A program made the translations under genes and the position numbers. The notes under the pieces were generated by a model, which had not been told where the DNA came from, made no database searches, and saw only the letters and a list, made by a program, of their open reading frames with translations. This document shows, piece by piece, positions 8,643 to 18,759 of a DNA stretch of 64,000 bases. Positions within the stretch are counted from its first letter, which is position 1; each line of letters starts with the position of its first letter. Source of the DNA: Caulobacter sp. SL161 (GTDB lineage Bacteria > Pseudomonadota > Alphaproteobacteria > Caulobacterales > Caulobacteraceae); NCBI RefSeq assembly GCF_026672375.1, contig NZ_JAPPRA010000001.1, positions 3,100,001 through 3,164,000 on the forward strand. The letters are read 5' to 3'.

Positions 8643-9929
8643 TCAGTCGCCGCTTGGCAACCTCACTGACGCAGACAAGGCGTGCGCCGGCAGCCCTTCA
8701 GCCTTGGCCAAGGCCACCGTGTGCGGTCCGAGCACGGCGAACGAGGCTGGATCGCACTTCACGATCGAGGTGCGCTTGATGAAGTCGTAGATCGACAGGC
8801 CCGACTGGAACCGCGCTGCGCGGCTGGTCGGCAGCACGTGGTTGGAGCCCGCGACATAGTCGCCGATCGCTTCGGGCGTCACACGGCCCAGGAAGATCGC
8901 GCCGGCGTGCCGTACGCGGTCGGACAGGCGCTCGGGATTGTCGAGCGCGAACTCGACGTGCTCGGGCGCGATGGCGTCAACCAGGGCCGGACTCTCTTCC
9001 AGCGGCGCGATGATCACCGCGCCGTGGTCGCGCCACGAGGCCGCAGCGTCCTCGCCTGTGGCCAGGGTCTTGAGGCGCTCGGCGACGGCCTGTTCGACCG
9101 CCGCGGCGAAAGCCTCGTCGTCGGTGATCAGAATCGACTGGGCGGCCGGGTCGTGTTCGGCCTGGCTGAGCAGGTCGGTGGCGATCCAGTCGGGATTGTT
9201 GTTCCGGTCGGCGACCACGACGATCTCCGAGGGTCCAGCCAGGGCGTCGATGCCCACCACGCCGTAGAGGCGGCGCTTGGCGGCGGTGACATAGGCGTTG
9301 CCGGGACCGACGATCTTGTCGACCGGCTGGATGGGTCCCGCGCCATAGGCCAGGGCGGCGACGGCCTGGGCTCCGCCCACGCGCCAGATCTCGGTGACGC
9401 CGGCTTCCTTGGCCGCGGCCAGCACGGCCGGCTGCAGCTTGCCGGGCGGGGTGACCATGGCGATGCGATCGACGCCGGCGACCTGAGCCGGAACGGCGTT
9501 CATCAGCACAGTCGAGGGATAGGCTGCGCGACCGCCGGGCACATAGACGCCCACGGCTTCCAGCGGCGTCCAGCGCCAGCCGAGCTCGACGCCGGCCTCG
9601 TCGGTCCATGCCTGGTCGGCCGGGCGCTGGCGGCTGTGATAGGCGCGAATGCGGGCGGCGGCGAAGGCGATGGCCTCGCGGACGTCCGCCGGCGTCTCGG
9701 CCGCGCCGGCCTCGATCTCCTCGGCGGTCACGCGGATCGTCTCCGCCGTCAGGTCGACCTTGTCGAAGCGCCGGCTGTAGTCGAGCAGCGCCTCGATCCC
9801 CTGCGTACGGACGGCCTCGAGCACGCCAGCGACGGCGGCGTCGACATCAGCCGGCGAGCCGCGACGCTCGTCGAGGAAGGCCTTGAAGGCGGACTGGAAA
9901 TCGGGGTCGGAAAACAGGAAGCGGCGCAT
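8643..9929 (-). CDS. hisD: Histidinol dehydrogenase
   Basis: 428 residues, normal length. Converts L-histidinol to L-histidine with two NAD+ in the last two steps of histidine synthesis. Family features seen: GVYVPGGRAAYPST, the substrate/NAD region GPGNAYVTAAKR, the zinc-binding QAEHDP, and APEHVEF near the C-terminus. It starts the conserved unit hisD-UPF0262-phosphatase-infA; the gap to UPF0262 is 21 bases. Confidence 0.97.
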   Translation of the reverse strand: MRRFLFSDPDFQSAFKAFLDERRGSPADVDAAVAGVLEAVRTQGIEALLDYSRRFDKVDLTAETIRVTAEEIEAGAAETPADVREAIAFAAARIRAYHSRQRPADQAWTDEAGVELGWRWTPLEAVGVYVPGGRAAYPSTVLMNAVPAQVAGVDRIAMVTPPGKLQPAVLAAAKEAGVTEIWRVGGAQAVAALAYGAGPIQPVDKIVGPGNAYVTAAKRRLYGVVGIDALAGPSEIVVVADRNNNPDWIATDLLSQAEHDPAAQSILITDDEAFAAAVEQAVAERLKTLATGEDAAASWRDHGAVIIAPLEESPALVDAIAPEHVEFALDNPERLSDRVRHAGAIFLGRVTPEAIGDYVAGSNHVLPTSRAARFQSGLSIYDFIKRTSIVKCDPASFAVLGPHTVALAKAEGLPAHALSASVRLPSGD

Positions 9930-9974
9930 GGCCTGCTAGATGCGGCTTTTTCCGACCAAGGCAAGCCCGAAAGC

Positions 9975-11441
9975 CTACGGAATGGCGGGGTCGCGCGTCC
10001 GGAACCGGTACATCAGGGCGCCGTAGACAATGGCCGCAATAGCCAGGCCCACGAACCAGGCGTAGGTATAGAGACCCATCCAGATGCTCCCGACGCCCCC
10101 GAAGAGATGCGGCGCGGCGGCCGCCAGGAAGCCCGGAATGTTGGGCGCGACACCCAGAAGCAGGGCCGCCGCGGCGGCGAGGTTCCAGCCCCCGCGATAG
10201 GCGTAAGCGCCGTCGCGGACATAGAGATCATCGACGTCCAAGCGCGCTTTGCGCACGATCCAGTAGTCCACGATGAGGATTCCGGCGATGGGCCCCAGCA
10301 GCGCGCCGTACCCGACCAGCCAGGTAAAGATATAGCCCTGGGTGGTCTCCAGGAGCTTCCAGGGCATGATCAGGACGCCGATGACGGCCGTGATCCAGCC
10401 GCCCATCCGATAGCTGATCTTGCTGGGCCAAAGGGCGGAGAAGTCATAGGCCGGCCCCACCAGGTTCGCTGCGATGTTGCAGCAAACGGTGTCGAGGCTG
10501 ATGATCAGCAGGCCGACCACGACAGCGATGCCGCCGATGTCGCCCGCCAGCTGGACAGGATCCCAGATCGCCTTGCCGAAGATGATCGTGGTCGCCGAGG
10601 TCGTCACCACGCTGACCAGCGCCAGCAGACCCATCGGCACGGGCAGTCCCACGGCCTGACCGATGATCTGATCGGACTGGCGCCGCGCAAATCGCGTGAA
10701 GTCGGGAATGTTCAGCGCCAGGGTCGCCCAGAACCCGACCATGGCCGTCAGAGCGGGCGCGAACACGCTCCAGAACTGACCGGCCTTGGCCCCGCCTGCG
10801 CCGAAGGCCGAGGGTTGATGCAGGATGGGCCCCAGCCCGCCTGCCTTGTCCACGGCCCACCAGACCATCAGGGCGCAGATCAGGATCTTGATCGGCGCGG
10901 TCCAGGTCTCCAGCCGGCGGATCGCCGTCAGCCCCTTGGTGACGAACAGCAGTTGCACGCCCCAGAAGGCGAAGAAGGCCAGCAGTTGCCCGACGCCGAT
11001 CCCCAGCAGCGGCAACGGCGCGCCCTCCAGCTTGCGCCCCGCGATGACGCCCAGCAGGATCAGCAGCGCCCCGCCGCCGATCCAGGTCTGGATGCCATAC
11101 CAGCCGCAGGCGACGATCGCCCGGGCCACGGCGGGGACGCGCGCGCCTTTCCAGCCGAACGAGGCTCTCGCCAGAACGGCGTACGGGACGCCCCAACGCG
11201 CGCCGGCGTGGCCGATCAGCAGCATGGGAACCAGCACGATCATGTTGCCCAGCAGGACGGTCAGCACCGCCTGAGAGGCCGACATGCCCTGCTCGATCAA
11301 GCCCGACGCCAGCATGTAGGCGGGCACGCAGATGACCATGCCCAGCCAGAGCGCCGCGAAATGCCACCAACGCCAGTTGCGCTGGGCGTCAGCGGTCGGC
11401 GCCAGGTCTTCGTTCCAGAGGTCGCTGTCGGGCGCGCGCAT
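9975..11441 (-). CDS. NCS1 family nucleobase:cation symporter
   Basis: 488 residues with about 12 hydrophobic helices. The N-terminal SDLWNEDLAPT and the following WHFAALWLGM segment are characteristic of NCS1 permeases, which import allantoin, cytosine, uracil, hydantoins or thiamine precursors with a cation. I cannot choose the substrate from sequence; the nearby 5-oxoprolinase is too far away to be an argument. It separates murA-DUF2948 from hisD, genes that are usually adjacent in this group, so it looks like a later insertion. No TPP riboswitch was seen upstream. Confidence 0.9.
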   Translation of the reverse strand: MRAPDSDLWNEDLAPTADAQRNWRWWHFAALWLGMVICVPAYMLASGLIEQGMSASQAVLTVLLGNMIVLVPMLLIGHAGARWGVPYAVLARASFGWKGARVPAVARAIVACGWYGIQTWIGGGALLILLGVIAGRKLEGAPLPLLGIGVGQLLAFFAFWGVQLLFVTKGLTAIRRLETWTAPIKILICALMVWWAVDKAGGLGPILHQPSAFGAGGAKAGQFWSVFAPALTAMVGFWATLALNIPDFTRFARRQSDQIIGQAVGLPVPMGLLALVSVVTTSATTIIFGKAIWDPVQLAGDIGGIAVVVGLLIISLDTVCCNIAANLVGPAYDFSALWPSKISYRMGGWITAVIGVLIMPWKLLETTQGYIFTWLVGYGALLGPIAGILIVDYWIVRKARLDVDDLYVRDGAYAYRGGWNLAAAAALLLGVAPNIPGFLAAAAPHLFGGVGSIWMGLYTYAWFVGLAIAAIVYGALMYRFRTRDPAIP

Positions 11442-11561
11442 GCCGCTCTCCGCGGGTGCGATCGGTCCCCAGCGCGCCGGCCCCCGCCGCGACGCGACCC
11501 GACCTTAGGAGCGGATCGCGCACGCTGGCAATTGGCGGGACGTCGTTATGGCGCGATCAGC

Positions 11562-11756
11562 TTACGCCAGCGCTGCGTAGGCCAGCGTCGCCAGCCCGGC
11601 GCAGAGCACGAAGCTGAGCGCGACCAGGGTGGCGCGACCCCAGTCGAAACAGGGACCGCCGTGCCGAAGCACCGGAGGCTCGGGCTTGGTGATGTCGCAC
11701 GCACGGAAAAACGCAGACTGGGCTTCGCCCATCGAGTAGGCGGTCTTTCTGGCCAT
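11562..11756 (-). CDS. Small membrane protein
   Basis: 64 residues from the ATG at 11756, preferred over the ATG at 11837 because AGGGAGG lies seven bases before it. An N-terminal hydrophilic part (MARKTAYSMGEAQSAFFRA) with a CDITKPEPPVLRHGGPC stretch is followed by a single C-terminal membrane helix (TLVALSFVLCAGLATLAYAALA). I do not recognise a family. It lies alone between the murA terminator and the NCS1 permease. Confidence 0.65.
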   Translation of the reverse strand: MARKTAYSMGEAQSAFFRACDITKPEPPVLRHGGPCFDWGRATLVALSFVLCAGLATLAYAALA

Positions 11757-11894
11757 GAGGGCCTCCCTGACGTTCGCGCCTCTGTTGGACGCGTAATGTA
11801 AGGTTAACACCGCTCGCCCCTCGGGCGAATTGGCCACGCGATCACTAGCGCGTGGGAAGAATCACAGGCGCCGCGCCTGCCCCTCAAAAGATCA

Positions 11895-11930
11895 GAAAAA
11901 AGGCGCCGCTCAGGGTTTGAGCAGGCGCCT
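11895..11930 (-). terminator. Terminator after DUF2948 gene
   Basis: Stem AGGCGCC...GGCGCCT, extended by TGCTC/GAGC, followed on the minus strand by a run of T. It ends the murA-DUF2948 transcript, 14 bases past the stop codon. Confidence 0.88.
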
Positions 11931-11943
11931 AAATCGAAGGCTC

Positions 11944-12384
11944 TTAGTCCGCGTGTCCCGGGGTTCGGGATGTCGACCAAGGATCGGAGACATCGGCCAG
12001 CGCGACATCGAGACAATCGACCGTCACGCGCATGTCCCCGCCGCCCGCGAAGGTCAGGGTCACCACACCGCCCGGCGCTTCCTCGCCCGGCTCGAAGCCG
12101 ATCGACAGCAGCTCGACGACCGCGCCCTTGGCGTCGCGACGAAGCTTGCGCGCCTGGACGCTGGTCACATCGCCGAACTGAAGGGCTGAGCGCACGCGTT
12201 CGCCCCGCTTGCCCTTGCGCGCCTCCCAACGGAAGCGATTGCAGGCGATGGTCAGGGTGCGCGCCTGAGCGTCCCAGCGGATATCGCCGATCTTGGCGAT
12301 CGCGTCCTGCAGGGCCGCCGACAGGACGCTCAGATCGTCAGCGTTGTGCGCCAGCAGTCGCAAGGGCTTGGCGGCCTCGGCCAT
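11944..12384 (-). CDS. DUF2948 family protein
   Basis: 146 residues from the ATG at 12384 (MAEAAKPLRLLA). It matches DUF2948, a small alphaproteobacterial family: DLSVLSAALQDA near the N-terminus, RFRWE in the middle, VDCLDVALADVSDPW near the end. The gene begins two bases after the murA stop codon, the usual arrangement, and is co-transcribed with it. Function is unknown; a link to murA is only positional. Confidence 0.9.
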   Translation of the reverse strand: MAEAAKPLRLLAHNADDLSVLSAALQDAIAKIGDIRWDAQARTLTIACNRFRWEARKGKRGERVRSALQFGDVTSVQARKLRRDAKGAVVELLSIGFEPGEEAPGGVVTLTFAGGGDMRVTVDCLDVALADVSDPWSTSRTPGHAD

Positions 12385-12386
12385 GA

Positions 12387-13676
<1,290 letters not shown>

Positions 13677-13773
13677 TAAGGTCCCTCGAACGCGCGGGGT
13701 GGGGACGCCGCGCGGTCCACATGTGAGGCGCGCGTTCTATCCGTTGCAAGAGGGCTTGCAAGGCCCTGACGGT

Positions 13774-14223
13774 CTAAATCGGCGCGGAGAGATCGTAGGG
13801 ACGCTCGTCAGGCCAGAACAGCGCATGAGTCGTGCTGGCCAGATCGACCGCCACCTGCGCCAGATCGATCGCCTTGCGCAGGGCCGCAAGACCATCCTCG
13901 CCGAACGCCGCCTTGCCGACCTCGGTGTCGAACTGCCCGCCGTCGCCCGACAGGCGCACCGCCACCGCCCATCCCTCGCCGCCCGGATTCGGAAACGGCG
14001 CGGAAAGCGAGAGGGTCAACGCCCGCCGTTCGCCGGAGCCATGAGTTATCCCCAGCAACTTCCGAACATCGTTATATGGTTTCGGAGCGGCCTCCGCAGC
14101 GGCGATGGCCGCGTCCTCGCCGCCAAAATCCTTGCGGGCCGCGGCTTTTCGCTTGCGAAGATTGGTTCTGAGGGCCTCGGCCAGCTTGGCTTCGCGGGCC
14201 GCCTTGTCGTCGTCGATCGGCAT
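13774..14223 (-). CDS. Hypothetical protein (basic N-terminus)
   Basis: 149 residues from the ATG at 14223 (MPIDDDKAAREAKLAEALR). The frame stays open upstream through tRNA-Thr on the other strand, so an earlier start is not credible. Residues 1-35 form a charged helix rich in Lys/Arg/Ala (LRTNLRKRKAAARK); the C-terminal ~90 residues (LTLSLSAPFPNPGGEGWAVAVRL onward, shortened here) look like a compact domain. Not assigned to a family. Monocistronic, 98 bases upstream of murA on the same strand. Confidence 0.7.
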   Translation of the reverse strand: MPIDDDKAAREAKLAEALRTNLRKRKAAARKDFGGEDAAIAAAEAAPKPYNDVRKLLGITHGSGERRALTLSLSAPFPNPGGEGWAVAVRLSGDGGQFDTEVGKAAFGEDGLAALRKAIDLAQVAVDLASTTHALFWPDERPYDLSAPI

Positions 14224-14313
14224 GTTCCGGGCGTGCGGCGACAAAGTTGTTCGGTCAAGACGATTTTGGGCTTGGCGTTCGCGATTCTCCTCGCTATACG
14301 CCCCCTCCTCGTC

Positions 14314-14388
<75 letters not shown>

Positions 14389-14389
14389 T

Positions 14390-14423
14390 GGGGACCCAAG
14401 CAAGTTTCTTTGCTTGGGTCCCC
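14390..14423 (+). terminator. Strong hairpin after tRNA-Thr
   Basis: Perfect 14-bp inverted repeat GGGGACCCAAGCAA / TTGCTTGGGTCCCC with a 6-nt loop, starting two bases after the tRNA. There is no T run, so termination or 3' processing is inferred from position only. Confidence 0.6.
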
Positions 14424-14649
14424 GCCATGCTTCCCAAACACAATGACGAGATGCGGCTCACCGGAGCCCCGTATCCCTTGGGCGCTCAAGGCGCCCGACA
14501 TCCATGACGTCACGATCAGACCTCGTCAGCGGCCCGCGCGGCGGCGCGGGTCGGCGCCAGAATCGACGGACAGGTGCTACCCAGGGCGGCCCTTGGGACA
14601 TGGGCCCGATAGCTCGGGCCTACGCCCGCTTTCGACAGAGACCAGAGTG

Positions 14650-15627
14650 ATGACTCGAGACGTGAAACTTGGCGCGCTTCTCGTCCTAGCGCATCTTTGG
14701 GCCCTGGGCGCTTCGAGCACGGCGTGGGCGGAAACCCTGCGCGTTGGCCCCCAAAGCCCCTTCAAGACCGTCACCGCAGCGCTCGAAGCGCTCCCGTCGG
14801 ACGGTGGAACCCTTGAACTGGCGCCAGGGGAGTATCGCGAGAAGATCACCATCACCAAACCCAACGTCCAGCTGATCGGTCGCGGACGCCATGCTCAGGA
14901 CGTGGTGTTGGTGTGGAGCGACAGCGCCTTGACGGCGGGCGGGACGTCGAAATCATTTTCGGTCGCCGTGTCGGGCGATGGCTTTCGCGCCCGAAACCTC
15001 ACGATCCAGAACGACTACCACCTGAAGGATCCCCGCCCCTCACAAGCGGTCGCGCTGCATCTGACCGCTGATCGTGCGGTTCTGGACAATGTCCGCCTCC
15101 TGGGCGCTCAGGACACGCTTTACGCCGCCAGCAAGAAGGACAAGCCCAGCCGGCAGTACTTCAAGAACTGCTACATCGAAGGGCACGTGGACTTCATCTT
15201 CGGCGACGCCAAGGCCTTCTTCGACCGTTGCCACATCCATGGCCTGGCCCATGACAGCGTGCTCTTCACGGCGCAGAGCAAAAACCGGCCCGATCAGGAC
15301 AGCGCCTATGTCTTCGATCGCGGCCTGGTCACCGCAGCGCCCGAAGCGAAGGGAATCTTCCTGGGCCGGGCCTGGCGTCCGTTCGCCACGGTGGTCTTCC
15401 TGCGCACCCGCATCGAGGCCGATGTCGACCCCGCCGGCTGGCGCGAATGGACGCCGGGCAAGACCGATACGCTGTCTACGGCCTACTTCGCCGAATTCGC
15501 CTCGACAGGGAGGGGCGCGGCTCCTGAGCAGCGCGACCCTCGCACACACCAGTTGAGCGCCGAGCAGGCCAAGGTCTGGCGACGTGAGCGTTTCCTCGCC
15601 GGCGCCGACGGATGGCGGCCAAGGTAG
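14650..15627 (+). CDS. Pectinesterase (pectin methylesterase)
   Basis: 325 residues with an N-terminal signal peptide (LGALLVLAHLWALGASSTAWA). It is a right-handed beta-helix of carbohydrate esterase family 8: GAQDTLYA and HVDFIFGDA carry the two catalytic aspartates, and LGRAWRP the conserved arginine. It removes methyl esters from pectin in the periplasm or outside the cell. Start chosen at the ATG of MTRDVKL because the signal peptide follows directly. It is convergent with the MFS transporter gene, and together with the GH39 enzyme suggests use of plant cell-wall sugars. Confidence 0.93.
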   Translation: MTRDVKLGALLVLAHLWALGASSTAWAETLRVGPQSPFKTVTAALEALPSDGGTLELAPGEYREKITITKPNVQLIGRGRHAQDVVLVWSDSALTAGGTSKSFSVAVSGDGFRARNLTIQNDYHLKDPRPSQAVALHLTADRAVLDNVRLLGAQDTLYAASKKDKPSRQYFKNCYIEGHVDFIFGDAKAFFDRCHIHGLAHDSVLFTAQSKNRPDQDSAYVFDRGLVTAAPEAKGIFLGRAWRPFATVVFLRTRIEADVDPAGWREWTPGKTDTLSTAYFAEFASTGRGAAPEQRDPRTHQLSAEQAKVWRRERFLAGADGWRPR

Positions 15628-15637
15628 GGCCTCGTCA

Positions 15638-16927
15638 TCATCCCGGCTGAGCACGCTTCAGCCGCGCCATCACGATGAAGACGAGCAGGCTCGTGACCAG
15701 CAGCACCGCCGCCAACGCGAACATGGGGGCCAGCGCGCTGCCGGTGGCGTCGCGGACGATCGGAACCAGATTCTGCGCGATAAAGCCGCCTAGATTGCCG
15801 ACGGCGTTGATGGTCGCGATGCCCGCCGCCGCCCGTGGGCCGCTGAGGAAGCTGGGCGGCAGGCTCCAGAACACCGGCTGGGCGGCGAAGATAGCAGGCG
15901 CGGCGATGCACAGCATGGCGAACTTCAAGGGCGCGCCCGGCACGATGACGCTGAGGCTCAGGGCCACTGCGGCCAGCAGGACGGGCCCTGCGATATGCCA
16001 GGCGCTGGCGCCGTGTCGCGCCGCGTGGCGCGGCACGAACCACAGCGCCACGGCGACAAACAGCCAGGGGATGACGTTGATGAAGCCGTTCATGGTGTTG
16101 GAGACCCCGAACGACTTCACGATAGTCGGCAGCCAATAGCTGAGGCCATAGGCGCCCAGCGGCATGCCGATATAGAGGCCGGCCAGCATCAGGACGCGCG
16201 GATCGAAGATCGCCTTCCAGGCCCCGCGATGATCGTCTACCTCCCCGCTCCGCTCGGCCGCGAGCGTCGAAGCCAGCCAGGACTTTTCGACATCCGGAAG
16301 CCAACGAGCGTCCGAAGGACCGCTCGGCAGCCGCCAGAGCACATAGGGCGCCAAAAGGACCGCCGGAGCCCCTGTCACCAGGAAGACCCATTGCCAGCCG
16401 GCAAGGCCGAGGAGACCGTCCATCCCCAGCAGAAGCCCGCCGATCGCCGCGCCGACCGCATTGGCGAACGCCGAGGCGATCATGAAGAGCCCGACCATAC
16501 GGGCGCGGTGCGCCTGCGGGTACCAGAGGGTCAGCACGTAGAGCACGCCGGGGAAGAACCCCGCCTCGGCCACCCCGAGCAGGAAGCGCAGGACGTAGAA
16601 CATCGCCGCGTTCTGGGTGAAGCCGAGCGCCAGTGTGACCAGGCCCCACGAGAACATGATCCGGGCGAACCACACCCGCGCGCCCACCCGCGCGAGAATC
16701 AGGTTCGCGGGCGCCTCGAACAGGAAGTAGCCGATGAAGAACAGCGAAGCGCCGAGACCATAGGCGGCTTCGCTCAGACCCAGCGCCGAGACCATGTCGA
16801 GCTTGGCGTAGGAGACGTTCTGCCGGTCGATATAGGCGATCAGGTACATCAGGCAGAACAGCGGCATCAGCCGCCGTGTGACACGCCCGACGGTGGCGCG
16901 CTCCAGGTCGCTGGACGAGTCGGACAT
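15638..16927 (-). CDS. MFS transporter, anion:cation symporter (ACS) family
   Basis: 429 residues from the ATG at 16927 (MSDSSSDLERATVG). About 12 membrane helices; YLIAYIDRQNVSYAKLDM in helix 1 and the FFPGVLYVLTLWYP segment are typical of the ACS family that imports organic anions such as hexuronates, galactonate and tartrate. The adjacent pectinesterase makes uronate or oligogalacturonate import plausible (inference). It lies downstream of the GH39 gene on the same strand with a 105-base gap. Confidence 0.88.
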   Translation of the reverse strand: MSDSSSDLERATVGRVTRRLMPLFCLMYLIAYIDRQNVSYAKLDMVSALGLSEAAYGLGASLFFIGYFLFEAPANLILARVGARVWFARIMFSWGLVTLALGFTQNAAMFYVLRFLLGVAEAGFFPGVLYVLTLWYPQAHRARMVGLFMIASAFANAVGAAIGGLLLGMDGLLGLAGWQWVFLVTGAPAVLLAPYVLWRLPSGPSDARWLPDVEKSWLASTLAAERSGEVDDHRGAWKAIFDPRVLMLAGLYIGMPLGAYGLSYWLPTIVKSFGVSNTMNGFINVIPWLFVAVALWFVPRHAARHGASAWHIAGPVLLAAVALSLSVIVPGAPLKFAMLCIAAPAIFAAQPVFWSLPPSFLSGPRAAAGIATINAVGNLGGFIAQNLVPIVRDATGSALAPMFALAAVLLVTSLLVFIVMARLKRAQPG

Positions 16928-17032
16928 GGATGATCTCCAGATAGGCGAAGCGCGTTTGAGCGGCGTTTGGCGGCGTGGTCGTGTTGCGCGCGGTGCACGG
17001 ATCATCAAGGATCCGAAGAGCCGCCGTATCGC

Positions 17033-18586
17033 TTAGGCCAGTGGATCGAGCTCGATCAGAACCACGTCGTTGGCCCGCATAGGCAGGTCCACGCTCGTGT
17101 CCCCCGACACGCGCAGCAACCGTTCGATCTCCGGCCGGTCCTGGGTCAGCGCCTCGAGCGATCGCAACTGCGCCGGCGTGAGCGTGGTGGGCAGGCCCAT
17201 CTCGATATAGGCGCTGTAGGCGTCGTTACGCTGATAACCGACCCGGCGCACCCGCAGCTGATAACGGCCTGGCTTGAGGTGGCTCAACCGGACCTTCAGC
17301 GGCTCGATGTCGGAGGCGGGGTGGGGCCGCGTGTAGAACGGGCGATTGCTGACCTTCTGGTCGGGCTGTCGCCAAGCATAGGCCAGAACCGAAACCCGAT
17401 CCCCATCGCGCGCCGCGAAGACCTGATCGTCTTCACAGGCCAGCTCAAGCCCTTTCAGAGCGTTCAGATACTTGTAGGCGAACCAGGCCGGCTTGCGGAT
17501 CCCTTGCGGATTCATCAGGCCAAAACCGCCTTGGAACGGCGCGGTCGGGGGGCCCGGTTCTTCGAACAGATCGGTATAGGTCCAGTAGCTCATGCCCTGG
17601 ACGAGACCCTGGGTCCGCCGCAGTTTCTCGACGATGTAGGCGGCGCTGACATAGCTGTCGTGAACACTGTCACGCGGCGTATAGCTGGTGCTCCATTCGG
17701 TGAAGTAGAGCGGCAGACCCGGATAGGCCGAGGCCTCGATCTGCTCCCGAACGCGGCGCACATCCCCGACGACGGCGTCCGGTGACGGCGACAGCTTGGT
17801 GTCCTGCACGCCCTTCTCATCGAGAAAGCCGCCATCGACACCGTAGGTATGGGTGGTGACGAAGTCGACGGCCGAACCGCTCTTCTTCACATGGGCCAGG
17901 AACTCCGGAACCCACGCCGCGCCGGCCGTGGCGGGCCCGCCGACCCGCAGGCTCGGGTCGATCGCCTTGATGGCGCGGGCGGTGATGTCATAAAGCTCGA
18001 AATAGGCCGCTTGATCCGCCTTCTCCCAGAAGCCGTCGAGATTGGGCTCGTTCCAGACCTCGAAGAACCAGGTCCGCACCTCCTCGACGCCATACCGGGC
18101 GCGCAGGTGGCGGACAAAGGCGTCGATCAGGTCGCGCCAGGGACCAAGCTGCGGATGGGAGGTGTTGCCCTTCCAGTAGAAGATCGTCTGGTCGGAGGTC
18201 TTCATCGCTTCGGGCGTGAAGCCCAGTTCGATGAAGGGCTTGATCCCCTTGGCCAGCAGGGCGTCGTAGAGCTGATCGATCTTGGTCCAGTCGTAGACGA
18301 TCTTGCCGTCTTGGATCTTCACCGTGCCCAGCACGTCGTGGAAGATCGCGTGGAAGCGAATGTAGCGGAAACCCAGCTCGTCGACGGTCGTCTTCAGCTG
18401 CGCCTGGCTATCCTCGCGGATCAGTGTGCCTGGATAGTCGGAGCCGATCGAAAGATCGAAGAAGCGATCGACCGGATGACCGGTTCGGCGCGCGTCGACG
18501 TGAATGATCCGCACACCGGGTCCGGCGTTCGCTACGACAGGCAGGCTCGACAAACCCGCCACGAGGGCCCGACGCGATAGCGACAT
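17033..18586 (-). CDS. Glycoside hydrolase family 39 (beta-xylosidase type)
   Basis: 517 residues. An N-terminal twin-arginine-like signal (SRRALVAG) precedes a (beta/alpha)8 barrel of GH39. The acid/base glutamate is E180 in VWNEPN and the nucleophile E297 in YFTEWS, both in the usual context; a C-terminal beta-sandwich follows from about 400. The family removes xylose from xylo-oligosaccharides, or iduronate in animal homologues. A perfect palindrome of LacI-operator type lies 40 bases before the start, so sugar-responsive repression is likely. Confidence 0.92.
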   Translation of the reverse strand: MSLSRRALVAGLSSLPVVANAGPGVRIIHVDARRTGHPVDRFFDLSIGSDYPGTLIREDSQAQLKTTVDELGFRYIRFHAIFHDVLGTVKIQDGKIVYDWTKIDQLYDALLAKGIKPFIELGFTPEAMKTSDQTIFYWKGNTSHPQLGPWRDLIDAFVRHLRARYGVEEVRTWFFEVWNEPNLDGFWEKADQAAYFELYDITARAIKAIDPSLRVGGPATAGAAWVPEFLAHVKKSGSAVDFVTTHTYGVDGGFLDEKGVQDTKLSPSPDAVVGDVRRVREQIEASAYPGLPLYFTEWSTSYTPRDSVHDSYVSAAYIVEKLRRTQGLVQGMSYWTYTDLFEEPGPPTAPFQGGFGLMNPQGIRKPAWFAYKYLNALKGLELACEDDQVFAARDGDRVSVLAYAWRQPDQKVSNRPFYTRPHPASDIEPLKVRLSHLKPGRYQLRVRRVGYQRNDAYSAYIEMGLPTTLTPAQLRSLEALTQDRPEIERLLRVSGDTSVDLPMRANDVVLIELDPLA

Positions 18587-18625
18587 ACGTTTCCTCCTCG
18601 TCTTTGAAGGAACAGCTACACGCCG

Positions 18626-18641
18626 TTGATAGCGCTATCAA
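18626..18641. promoter_or_regulatory. LacI-family type operator
   Basis: Perfect 16-bp palindrome TTGATAGCGCTATCAA with the central CG typical of LacI/GalR operators, centred about 48 bases upstream of the GH39 start. The regulator is not in the window. Confidence 0.7.
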
Positions 18642-18759
18642 TTGATTTTGCGGCATCGCTGCAATGGCCGCAACGGCGGATCCTCCGCCGTTAGCAAACA
18701 GGCTTCACCCGACCTGATCGAAGCGATCAAGCCGGATGAAATGCTTGTGGATCAGAGAC

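Noticed and set aside
8682-11801. About 1040-codon frame opposite hisD and the NCS1 permease
   Set aside because: It crosses two real genes and their gap; no recognisable protein.
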